Source: Pseudohongiella sp. O18 (lineage in GTDB: Bacteria > Pseudomonadota > Gammaproteobacteria > Pseudomonadales > Pseudohongiellaceae). From it: 64,000 nucleotides of DNA. Location: the NCBI RefSeq assembly GCF_021729085.1, contig NZ_JAJSAR010000002.1, forward strand, positions 558,001 through 622,000, in the 5' to 3' direction. A program made the translations under genes and the position numbers. The notes under the pieces are model-generated. The model ran no database searches and was not told where the DNA came from. It saw nothing but the letters and a program-made list of their open reading frames with translations. Below are positions 9,005 through 17,570 of the stretch, one piece after another (the first letter of the stretch is position 1; the number at the start of each line of letters is the position of its first letter).

Positions 9005-11611
9005 ATGAACAAACTGTATCGCAAGCCTCTGCCGGGGACATCGCTGGACTTTTATGATGCCCGCCAGGCAGTAGAAGATATTCAGAGCGGTGCCTGGGCA
9101 TCACTGCCTTACACCTCACGAGTGCTGGCCGAAAACCTGGTGCGCCGCTGTGATCCGGATATGCTGACTGAGTCTCTGAATCAGCTTATCGAGCGCCGCC
9201 GCGACCTGGACTTCCCGTGGTTCCCTGCGCGTGTGGTGTGTCACGATATTCTCGGGCAGACGGCGCTGGTTGATCTGGCGGGGCTGCGCGATGCGATCGC
9301 TGAGCAGGGAGGTGATCCGGCCAAAGTCAATCCGGTCGTGCCTGTGCAGCTCATCGTCGACCACTCACTGGCTGTTGAGTGCGGAGGTAATGTTCCTGAT
9401 GCGTTTGAGCGCAATCGTTCGGTCGAAGAGCGCCGCAATGAGGATCGCTTCCACTTTATCGACTGGACACGTTATGCCTTCAAGAATGTTGATGTGATAC
9501 CGCCAGGTAACGGCATCATGCACCAGATCAATCTGGAAAAAATGTCACCGGTCATCTATGTCGACAAGGGAGTGGCATTTCCTGATACCTGTGTGGGCAC
9601 GGATAGCCACACGCCACATGTCGATGCCCTGGGTGTTATCGCCGTCGGCGTGGGTGGCCTGGAGGCAGAAAATGTCATGCTGGGCCGTGCATCGTGGATG
9701 CGTCTGCCCGACATCATTGGTGTGGAACTGAAAGGTAAATTACAGCCTGGTGTCACTGCCACGGATATGGTGCTGGCATTGACTGAATTCCTGCGCAAGC
9801 AACGTGTGGTGGGTGCCTACCTGGAGTTTCATGGCGAAGGTGCCGCTGCCCTGACGCTGGGTGATCGCGCAACCATCTCCAATATGGCGCCCGAGTATGG
9901 TGCCACCGCCGCGATGTTTTTTATAGATCAGCAGACCATCGACTATCTGACCCTGACTGGTCGTGATGATGAGCAGGTGCAGCTGGTTGAGACCTATGCC
10001 CGTCATACCGGTTTGTGGGCTGACGATCTGGTTACGGCCAGATACGAGCGAACACTTGAGTTTGATCTTTCCAGTGTCACGCGCAATCTGGCGGGGCCCA
10101 GCAATCCTCACGCACGCGTTGCAACGGCTGATCTGGCGAGCAAAGGTATCGCCGTTGGTCTTGAACAGGCACGTGCCGAAGAGGCTCAGGGACTGCTGCC
10201 TGACGGTGCTGTCATCATTGCGGCGATTACCAGTTGCACCAATACCAGCAACCCGCGCAATGTGATCGCCGCGGGGCTGTTGGCGCGTAATGCCAACCGG
10301 CTGGGTCTGGTCAGCAAGCCCTGGGTGAAAACTTCCCTGGCGCCAGGGTCCAAGGCCGTAAAGCTTTATCTTGAGGAGTCGGGGCTCAAGCAGGAGCTGG
10401 AAAAGCTGGGTTTTGGAATTGTCGGGTTTGCCTGCACGACCTGTAATGGCATGTCCGGCGCTCTGGACCCTGAAATACAGCAGGAGATCGTCGACCGCGA
10501 TGTGTATGCGACAGCGGTGCTGTCTGGCAATCGCAATTTTGACGGACGCATTCATCCTTACGCCAAACAGGCCTTCCTGGCCTCACCACCCCTGGTTGTT
10601 GCCTATGCCATTGCGGGTACGATTCGTTTTGACATAGAAAAGGATGTTCTGGCAGAGGTGGATGGCAAGCCTGTTCGCCTGATGGATCTGTGGCCGACGG
10701 ACGAAGAGATCAACGAGGTGGTCAAGGCCAGCGTCAAACCGCAGCAGTTTCGTGATGTGTACATCCCGATGTTTGATATTTCGCGTGACGAAGCCAACAA
10801 GGTCAGCCCTTTGTATGACTGGCGCGAGATGTCCACCTATATCCGGCGTCCTCCCTATTGGGAAGGCGCGCTGGCGGGCGAGCCCAGCCTGAAGGAAATG
10901 CGCCCTTTGGCAATTCTGGGTGACAACATCACCACAGACCACCTGTCGCCCTCTAATGCCATCCTGGCAGATAGCGCTGCTGGTGAGTACCTGTCAAAAA
11001 TGGGCGTTCCGGAAGAAGACTTCAACTCCTATGCAACGCATCGGGGTGATCATCTGACGGCACAGCGCGCCACCTTCGCGAATCCCAAGCTGATTAATGA
11101 AATGGCCATTGTGGATGGCGAGATTAAGCAGGGATCACTGGCGCGTATTGAGCCGGAAGGAAAGGTTACCCGGATGTGGGAAGCTATAGAAACCTACATG
11201 GAACGCAAGCAGCCACTGATCATAATCGCGGGTGCGGACTATGGACAGGGCTCTTCTCGTGACTGGGCCGCCAAAGGGGTGCGCCTGGCCGGAGTCGAGG
11301 CAATTGTGGCTGAAGGTTTTGAAAGGATCCATCGGACCAATCTGATTGGCATGGGTGTATTGCCGCTGGAGTTTGAGCCAGGCACTACACGCAAGACTCT
11401 GAAGCTGGATGGTACCGAAACCTATGATGTTCGCGGCGAGCCCAGGGCTGGGGCGACGCTGACACTGGTCATTCACCGCCGCGATGGGACTGAGCTAACC
11501 GTGCCGGTACGCTGTCGACTGGATAGTGATGAGGAAACTTCTGTGTATCAGGCTGGCGGTGTGTTGCAGCGCTTCGCACAGGACTTCCTGCAGGCAGAGG
11601 GCGCAGCATGA
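9005..11611 (+). CDS. acnD: Fe/S-dependent 2-methylcitrate dehydratase, aconitase family
   Basis: 868-residue aconitase-family protein. The [4Fe-4S] cysteines are visible at 411 (TSCTNTSNP), 477 and 480 (CTTCNGMSG); GTDSHTPH, NRNFDGRIHP and the C-terminal swivel-domain motif QGSSRDWAAKG are also present. It dehydrates 2-methylcitrate to 2-methylaconitate. The partner PrpF follows with a 4-base overlap, and this acnD/prpF arrangement replaces PrpD. The length and neighbours separate it from housekeeping AcnA. Confidence 0.95.
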   Translation: MNKLYRKPLPGTSLDFYDARQAVEDIQSGAWASLPYTSRVLAENLVRRCDPDMLTESLNQLIERRRDLDFPWFPARVVCHDILGQTALVDLAGLRDAIAEQGGDPAKVNPVVPVQLIVDHSLAVECGGNVPDAFERNRSVEERRNEDRFHFIDWTRYAFKNVDVIPPGNGIMHQINLEKMSPVIYVDKGVAFPDTCVGTDSHTPHVDALGVIAVGVGGLEAENVMLGRASWMRLPDIIGVELKGKLQPGVTATDMVLALTEFLRKQRVVGAYLEFHGEGAAALTLGDRATISNMAPEYGATAAMFFIDQQTIDYLTLTGRDDEQVQLVETYARHTGLWADDLVTARYERTLEFDLSSVTRNLAGPSNPHARVATADLASKGIAVGLEQARAEEAQGLLPDGAVIIAAITSCTNTSNPRNVIAAGLLARNANRLGLVSKPWVKTSLAPGSKAVKLYLEESGLKQELEKLGFGIVGFACTTCNGMSGALDPEIQQEIVDRDVYATAVLSGNRNFDGRIHPYAKQAFLASPPLVVAYAIAGTIRFDIEKDVLAEVDGKPVRLMDLWPTDEEINEVVKASVKPQQFRDVYIPMFDISRDEANKVSPLYDWREMSTYIRRPPYWEGALAGEPSLKEMRPLAILGDNITTDHLSPSNAILADSAAGEYLSKMGVPEEDFNSYATHRGDHLTAQRATFANPKLINEMAIVDGEIKQGSLARIEPEGKVTRMWEAIETYMERKQPLIIIAGADYGQGSSRDWAAKGVRLAGVEAIVAEGFERIHRTNLIGMGVLPLEFEPGTTRKTLKLDGTETYDVRGEPRAGATLTLVIHRRDGTELTVPVRCRLDSDEETSVYQAGGVLQRFAQDFLQAEGAA

Positions 11612-12795
11612 GCTTTCCACATCAAATACGCATACCAGCCACTTACATACGCGGCGGCACCAGCAAGGGTGTCTTTTTTGCACTGCAGGACCTGCCTGCT
11701 GAAGCGCAGCAGCCAGGTGTCTACCGGGACAAGCTGCTGCTGCGCGTGATAGGTAGTCCTGACCCCTATCAGAAGCAGATTGATGGCATGGGTGGCGCCA
11801 CGTCCAGTACCAGCAAGACAGTCATTCTGTCGCGCAGCTCCAGGCCAGGCTTTGACGTCGATTATCTGTTTGGACAGGTTTCGATCGACAGCGCCTTTGT
11901 CGACTGGAGCGGCAACTGCGGCAATCTCTCCGCGGCCGTGGGTGGTTTTGCCATATCAAAAGGGCTGATTGACAGCGACAGGATACCGCAGGACGGTATC
12001 TGTCGTGTGAATATCTGGCAGGCAAATATAGGGAAGGCGATTGTTGCACATGTCCCCATGCGTGGCGGTGTGGTTCAGGAAACCGGGGACTTTGAGCTGG
12101 ATGGTGTCACCTTTCCTGCCGCAGAGGTACAGCTTGAGTTTATGGATCCGGCTGACGACTCTGATGAGGGTGGTGCGCTGTTTCCCACGGGCAATCTGGT
12201 CGACGAACTGGACGTGCCAGGCATTGGTCGTTTTGCTGTAAGCATGATTAACGCCGGAATCCCGACTGTTTTTCTGAATGCCAGCGACCTGGGTTACAGT
12301 GGCACGGAATTACAGGAGGCCATCAACAATAATACTGATGCGTTAATGCGTTTCGAACGGATACGCGCTGCGGCTGCGGTTAAAATGGGATTGATCAAAT
12401 CTGTTGAAGAAGCGGCGGCGAGGCAACATACGCCCAAAATCGCCTTTGTGGCACCGCCGGCTGATTACACCACTTCCAGTGGAAGGCGCGTGCTTGCCAG
12501 TGAAATCGACCTACTGGTCCGTGCTCTGTCCATGGGCAAGTTGCACCATGCCATGATGGGAACGGCGGCGGTGGCAATCGGTACTGCGGCGGCGATACCT
12601 GGTACTCTGGTCAACTCTGCGGCAGGTGGCGGTGATCGAGAGTCTGTCGTGTTCGGTCACCCGTCCGGAACATTGCGCGTGGGGGCCCGCGCCGAGCAGC
12701 GAGACGGGCAGTGGACCGTTGCCAAAGCCATCATGAGTCGCAGCGCACGGACCTTGATGGACGGCTGGGTCTACGTACCTCCGGTGGATTTGTAA
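11608..12795 (+). CDS. prpF: 2-Methylaconitate cis-trans isomerase
   Basis: 395-residue protein of the diaminopimelate-epimerase-like fold. It has the PrpF landmarks YIRGGTSKGVFF near the N-terminus, GGATSSTSKT (about 53-62) and DWSGNCGN (about 97-104). It isomerises the AcnD product so that an aconitase can hydrate it to 2-methylisocitrate. Its ATG overlaps the acnD stop (ATGA). No propionyl-CoA synthetase gene follows, so the operon ends here. Confidence 0.94.
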   Translation: MSFPHQIRIPATYIRGGTSKGVFFALQDLPAEAQQPGVYRDKLLLRVIGSPDPYQKQIDGMGGATSSTSKTVILSRSSRPGFDVDYLFGQVSIDSAFVDWSGNCGNLSAAVGGFAISKGLIDSDRIPQDGICRVNIWQANIGKAIVAHVPMRGGVVQETGDFELDGVTFPAAEVQLEFMDPADDSDEGGALFPTGNLVDELDVPGIGRFAVSMINAGIPTVFLNASDLGYSGTELQEAINNNTDALMRFERIRAAAAVKMGLIKSVEEAAARQHTPKIAFVAPPADYTTSSGRRVLASEIDLLVRALSMGKLHHAMMGTAAVAIGTAAAIPGTLVNSAAGGGDRESVVFGHPSGTLRVGARAEQRDGQWTVAKAIMSRSARTLMDGWVYVPPVDL

Positions 12796-12799
12796 AGAG

Positions 12800-12828
12800 T
12801 TGACACAGATTGCCAAAAAGTCGATATC
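12800..12828 (+). promoter_or_regulatory. Candidate sigma-70 promoter for the DUF5916 gene
   Basis: TTGACA at 12800-12805 is a perfect -35 hexamer. Seventeen bases later comes GATATC, a weak -10. It lies immediately after prpF and about 70 bases before the next start codon, so the DUF5916 gene probably does not depend only on the prp transcript. Confidence 0.4.
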
Positions 12829-12894
12829 TTAATTACGTTACAAAGTATCAATGAGGCATTAAAATCGCCGTTCAATTAAATTTGAGGAACTGCG

Positions 12895-15135
12895 ATGCGA
12901 TCTGCTGTCACCGCCTGCTGGGCCATGTTGTCACCCTGGATGTTCCTGGCGCACACTGCTTCTGCACAGGATGCTTCAGAGGCAGTTGTTGTCACTGATG
13001 CACCGAAACAGGTGCGTGCTGTCCGCATTAGCGTACCACCGGTCATTGATGGCAATCTCAATGACCCCGTATGGGAGCAGGCTGAAGTCATCACCGATTT
13101 TCACCAGACTCGTCCCGGCAATGGCACGCCGACCTCCGAACGCACCGAAGTTTATGTTCTGTATGATGATGACGCGCTCTACATTGGTGCGCGCATGTTT
13201 GACAGCGAGCCTGACCGTATTGCAGCACCAGTCATTCGACACGGGCAGGGCATGCCCTCTGATGACCGGCTGGTTGTGATTCTCGACCCCTTTAATGCCG
13301 GCCGCGCGGGTTACCGTTTCGAAACCAATCTGAACGCAGCACGCCATGACTCCCTGTATACCAGTCCAACCTCATTCTCGCTGGACTGGAATACTATCTG
13401 GGATGTGGCAGCCAATGTCGACGGCAACGCCTGGGTTGCCGAGATCGAAATCCCCTTCAAGTCCATTCCGTTTGACCCTGCCATCGAAAACTGGGGTTTC
13501 AACTTTGGACGTGCGATTCGCCGACGTGGTGAGGAAATGGCATGGGTGTCGCGCAACCGGACCTATAATCCCACCGTGATGGGTCAGATTACCGAGCTTG
13601 AAGGGTTGAGCGCCGGGGCCGGCCTGGATATTGTGCCATCGCTTGCAGTCAATCGCCGACGTGTATACGGACCGCAAGGTGAGTCGGAAGTGAATTGGGA
13701 ACCATCGCTTGATGCGTTTTATCGCCTCACTCCATCGCTGAATGCAGCGTTGACGGTCAATACCGATTTCTCCGCCACTGAAGTCGACAATCGCCAGGTA
13801 AATCTGTCGCGCTTCAGTCTGTTTTTCCCTGAGAAGCGGGACTTCTTTCTGAACGACTCGGACCTGTTTCAGTTCGGCAACATCAGTGGCATGGCCGGCG
13901 GCAACAATGCTACTTCGGGTGGCAGCCGCGAGAACGCCCGCCCGTTCTTTTCACGTCGGATTGGGTTGAGCCAGACGGGTGCGCCGGTGGACATAAACTA
14001 CGGTGGCCGGATCAGTGGCCGGGTAGGGCGCTGGAATATCGGCACGCTGGCCATTCGTCAGGATGAGTTTGGCGCTGTGGATGCATCGGATCTGTTTGTC
14101 GCCAGGGTCTCGGCCAATGTGCTGGAGGACTCGGCAATCGGTTTTATCTATACTGACGGTGACCCGGCATCCAACATTGACAACTCTGTTGCGGGCGTCG
14201 ATTTCCGTTACATCAATAATCAGCTGGCACAGGGGCGGACTTTCGAGGCTGACGCCTGGTATCAGCAATCTGATACACCTGGTCTGCATGGCGATGATGT
14301 GGCCTGGGGTTTTGGTCTGCGTATGCCCAACAGCACTGGCTGGCGGTCACGCATGGGCTTCAAGGAAGTTCAGCGCAACTTTAATCCGGCCATGGGTTAT
14401 GTGAATCGATCAAACATCCGCGATTTGACAGCGGATGTCGGTTATACGCATTTCTTCACAGGTGGTGGCTTGCTGCAAAGCGCGTTTGCCGGTATTGACG
14501 CTCAGCGAATCGAAGTCATCGACGGTGGCTTGCAGACCCAGGTGTTGACCTATCGGCTGCTGGAGCTGGAGACAAACAGCCGCGATTCGATGGAAGTGTC
14601 CGTGATAGATAACCGGGAAGTCGTGCAGCGCCCCTTTACGATCTATTCCAGCCCCGATCGCCAGGTCAGCATTGCGCCAGGCGATTATTCCTTCACGGAG
14701 CAGGAGATCGAAGTTTCCACCGGTGGTCAACGTCAACTGGCTGGCAGCGTGGCTTATCTGACGGGTGATTTCTATAATGGTGAGCGCGACAATATCCGTG
14801 CTTCGTTGAGCTGGAATCAGTCCAGTAATTTTGTGCTGAGTACCAGTTTTGACTGGAACAATATTTCCTTGCCGCAGGGTGACTTCATTACGCGTCTGAC
14901 CAGTGTGTCGACGCAGGTGGCGTTCTCATCCACGCTGTACTGGATCAATCTGGTGCAGTACGACAATCTGTCCGAGGAGATAGGCATCAACACCCGGCTG
15001 CAGTGGATACCGCGCGCTGGCCAGGAAGGTTTTATCGTACTCAATTACAACGTGCAGGATTACGACAAGAACAATCGCTTTGAAGCACTGTCCTCAGATC
15101 TGAGTGTGAAGTTCCGTTATACCATTCGATTCTGA
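12895..15135 (+). CDS. DUF5916 outer-membrane protein with CBM9-like N-terminal domain
   Basis: 746 residues: signal peptide (to about residue 24), a CBM9-type beta-sandwich (about 45-230, beginning VRISVPPVIDGNLNDPVWEQA), then the DUF5916 region (about 235-746). That region contains the hallmark FFPEKRDFFLNDSD and alternating amphipathic strands ending in Phe (VKFRYTIRF), as in outer-membrane beta-barrels. Such proteins are common in marine bacteria; their substrate is not known. TTGAGGAAC precedes the ATG. A second family member lies at 17571-19994, on the other side of an Lrp/PLP-enzyme pair. The family is clear; the function is open. Confidence 0.85.
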   Translation: MRSAVTACWAMLSPWMFLAHTASAQDASEAVVVTDAPKQVRAVRISVPPVIDGNLNDPVWEQAEVITDFHQTRPGNGTPTSERTEVYVLYDDDALYIGARMFDSEPDRIAAPVIRHGQGMPSDDRLVVILDPFNAGRAGYRFETNLNAARHDSLYTSPTSFSLDWNTIWDVAANVDGNAWVAEIEIPFKSIPFDPAIENWGFNFGRAIRRRGEEMAWVSRNRTYNPTVMGQITELEGLSAGAGLDIVPSLAVNRRRVYGPQGESEVNWEPSLDAFYRLTPSLNAALTVNTDFSATEVDNRQVNLSRFSLFFPEKRDFFLNDSDLFQFGNISGMAGGNNATSGGSRENARPFFSRRIGLSQTGAPVDINYGGRISGRVGRWNIGTLAIRQDEFGAVDASDLFVARVSANVLEDSAIGFIYTDGDPASNIDNSVAGVDFRYINNQLAQGRTFEADAWYQQSDTPGLHGDDVAWGFGLRMPNSTGWRSRMGFKEVQRNFNPAMGYVNRSNIRDLTADVGYTHFFTGGGLLQSAFAGIDAQRIEVIDGGLQTQVLTYRLLELETNSRDSMEVSVIDNREVVQRPFTIYSSPDRQVSIAPGDYSFTEQEIEVSTGGQRQLAGSVAYLTGDFYNGERDNIRASLSWNQSSNFVLSTSFDWNNISLPQGDFITRLTSVSTQVAFSSTLYWINLVQYDNLSEEIGINTRLQWIPRAGQEGFIVLNYNVQDYDKNNRFEALSSDLSVKFRYTIRF

Positions 15136-15156
15136 TTCCTGCCGCGTGGGGCCTGG

Positions 15157-15627
15157 TCAGGAAGTCAAAGCCTGTCCGGGCCCAATCGGCAACACTGTGG
15201 TGGACTTGATCTCCTCCATGACAAAGCTGGCTGTAACATCAAACAGATCGGCCTCAATCAGGGACTGATAAAGCAGGTCGTAGCCGGCCATGTCAGTGAC
15301 GACAGCCTTGATCAAATAATCGATCTGGCCACCCAGTCTGTACACTTCCTGTATTCCTGCGATCGACTGCACTACCTCGCGAAACTTGTCCGCCCAGACC
15401 TGATTGTGCTGATTTGTCCGGATGCTGATAAACACGGTCAGGCCCAGTCCGAGCTTGGCAGGGGAGAGCAGGGTGACGCGCTGACGTATGACGCCTGACT
15501 CCTCAAGTTTCTGAATGCGACGCCAGCAGGCCGACTTTGACATGCCCAGCGCATCCGCGAGTTCGGCGACGGACAGACTGGCATCCGGTTGCATCAGTCG
15601 CAACAGTTTTCTGTCGAGCTTGTCCAT
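15157..15627 (-). CDS. Lrp/AsnC-family regulator
   Basis: 156-residue transcription factor: N-terminal helix-turn-helix (about 1-60, MDKLDRKLLRLMQ then VAELADALGMSKSACWRRI) and RAM/AsnC ligand domain (about 68-145, with RLGGQIDYLIKAVV). Divergent from the PLP-dependent enzyme gene across 171 bases, a typical arrangement for a local amino-acid-responsive regulator and its target. Effector unknown. Confidence 0.92.
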   Translation of the reverse strand: MDKLDRKLLRLMQPDASLSVAELADALGMSKSACWRRIQKLEESGVIRQRVTLLSPAKLGLGLTVFISIRTNQHNQVWADKFREVVQSIAGIQEVYRLGGQIDYLIKAVVTDMAGYDLLYQSLIEADLFDVTASFVMEEIKSTTVLPIGPGQALTS

Positions 15628-15798
15628 GAAGTAATCTCATTATTTTGCGCATGAAGGATTATCGTGCCGAAAATATACGATATTGGGAAACATTGTTGCA
15701 ATACATTAATCATATGTGAATCAAATAGGAACAATGTTTACTTGATCCAGGGTTACTATACGCGCATCAAAAGCTGATACCGGATTTAGAGGTTCACG

Positions 15799-17502
15799 AT
15801 GCATTTGCCCGATAGTCTGATTGAAAAAATACGCAGCAATATCATTGGCTGCGATGGCGCCATGACCACGGTGTTTGGGCTCAAACCCATGGTCTACGCG
15901 GATTACACTGCATCGGGTCGCAGCCTTAAATTCATTGAGGAACTGATTCAGCAGCAGGTGCTGCCCTGTTATGCCAATACCCATACTGAAACAACGCTGA
16001 CCGGTGCCAATACTACCGCATGGCGCGAGTCAGCACGCCAGGCGATACGGCAGGCGGTCAATGGTAGCGAAGACGACAAGGTCATTTTCTGCGGCTACGG
16101 TGCAACAGCCGCGATCAACAAGCTTGTTGAAGTGCTGAATCTGCGTCTGCCCACCGACCCGGTCAAACGGCACCAGGTGCTGGAGTTGACCGCCCCCGAA
16201 GAGCGCCCGATAGTGCTGATTGGGCCCTACGAACATCATTCCAATGAGTTGCCGTGGCGTGAAAGTCTCGCCAAAGTGGTTGTTGTGCCCCTGGACTCTC
16301 GTGGCCAGATGGATCTGCAGGCGCTGGAGTCGTTATTGCAGCGTTATCAATCCGCCAGTCGTGTGATTGGCAGCTTCTCGGCAGCATCAAATGTCACAGG
16401 TCTGCGTACCGATGTCGTAGCTGTGACCAGACTGTTGAAGCGCTATGGGGCGCTGGCATGCTGGGATTATGCGGCAGCAGGCCCGTACTCTGCCATTAAC
16501 ATGAGCGAACTTGATGCAGTTTTTCTGTCGCCGCACAAGTTCGTGGGTGGTCCCGGCAGTAGTGGTGTACTTGTGGCCAAAGCTGCACTGTTTGTCAATC
16601 CGGTCCCCGCGACAGCAGGCGGGGGTACCGTGGTGTATGTCAGTCCGGACAGCCATGCCTATGTGACGAATATTGAGCGCCGTGAAGAGGCCGGCACACC
16701 CGGCATCGTAGAGTCGATTCGTGCTGGCCTGGTCATGTCGCTGCAGCAGCAGGTTGGGGCTGAGCGAATTGCCGAACTGGAACAACAGATGGCCGCTCGC
16801 GTCATGGCACGACTGAAAAAAATCGACAATATTGAAATACTCGGTGGCTGTGAGAACGAGCGGCTACCAATATTTTCTTTGCGCTTTCGTAGTAATCAGG
16901 AAGGGCCCGGAAAAGGGCGGGATCTGCATTACGGATTTGTTGTTGCATTGTTGAATGATCTTTTTGGTGTTCAGGCGCGCGGCGGTTGTTCCTGCGCGGG
17001 GCCCTATGCGCACTATCTGTTGCACATGGACAGAAACTACAGTCGCCAGGTAGAGAGTGCAGTGTTGCTGGGTGCCAGTGTGCTCAGGCCAGGCTGGGTG
17101 CGTCTGAGCTTTAATTATTTTATTTCTGACGAAGAATTCGACTACCTGATGACAGCGATAGAGCTGGTTGCTCGCCACGCTGAACAGATGCTGGTGTATT
17201 ACCATTATGATGCCGTGCATGGTGTATGGCGACATTGTGATTCCGAGGCAGTGCCACGTGACCGGTTTGCAGGTATCAACTGGTTTGAAGATAATGTGGA
17301 ATGTTCATTAAATTCGCAGCGCCCGGGTTTACAAGTCGCGCTGAGCAACGCTAAAAAACAGATAGAAGCGGCGGTAGCTGCGGCACAATCGCGCGATCCG
17401 AAAGCGCTGCAGCAAGATCGGGAAGCGGTAAAACTCCCGCCAGAACAAGAAGCAATTCGCTGGTTTCTCTGGCCCTCCGAGGTGTTTTGCAACGAATTGT
17501 AG
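15799..17502 (+). CDS. Class V aminotransferase-fold PLP enzyme, cysteine-desulfurase-like
   Basis: 567-residue fold-type I PLP enzyme. The Schiff-base lysine is Lys247 in LSPHKFVGGPGSSG; Asp223 (CWDYAAAG) should pair with the pyridine nitrogen; His146-His147 (EHHSNE) and the Ser/Ala run GSFSAASNVTG follow the class V pattern. A conserved C-terminal RGGCSCAGPY could be a catalytic or metal-binding Cys pair. It is much longer than IscS/SufS (about 400 aa), with a C-terminal extension of about 100 residues. The adjacent Lrp-type regulator suggests an amino-acid substrate. The reaction (desulfurase, lyase or aminotransferase) cannot be told from sequence. AGAGG lies upstream of the ATG. Confidence 0.82.
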   Translation: MHLPDSLIEKIRSNIIGCDGAMTTVFGLKPMVYADYTASGRSLKFIEELIQQQVLPCYANTHTETTLTGANTTAWRESARQAIRQAVNGSEDDKVIFCGYGATAAINKLVEVLNLRLPTDPVKRHQVLELTAPEERPIVLIGPYEHHSNELPWRESLAKVVVVPLDSRGQMDLQALESLLQRYQSASRVIGSFSAASNVTGLRTDVVAVTRLLKRYGALACWDYAAAGPYSAINMSELDAVFLSPHKFVGGPGSSGVLVAKAALFVNPVPATAGGGTVVYVSPDSHAYVTNIERREEAGTPGIVESIRAGLVMSLQQQVGAERIAELEQQMAARVMARLKKIDNIEILGGCENERLPIFSLRFRSNQEGPGKGRDLHYGFVVALLNDLFGVQARGGCSCAGPYAHYLLHMDRNYSRQVESAVLLGASVLRPGWVRLSFNYFISDEEFDYLMTAIELVARHAEQMLVYYHYDAVHGVWRHCDSEAVPRDRFAGINWFEDNVECSLNSQRPGLQVALSNAKKQIEAAVAAAQSRDPKALQQDREAVKLPPEQEAIRWFLWPSEVFCNEL

Positions 17503-17570
17503 CCAGCTATCGGTGATTCTGAAACTTACGGTTATAGTCCGGGCACAACTAGAATTCAGAGATCACCCAC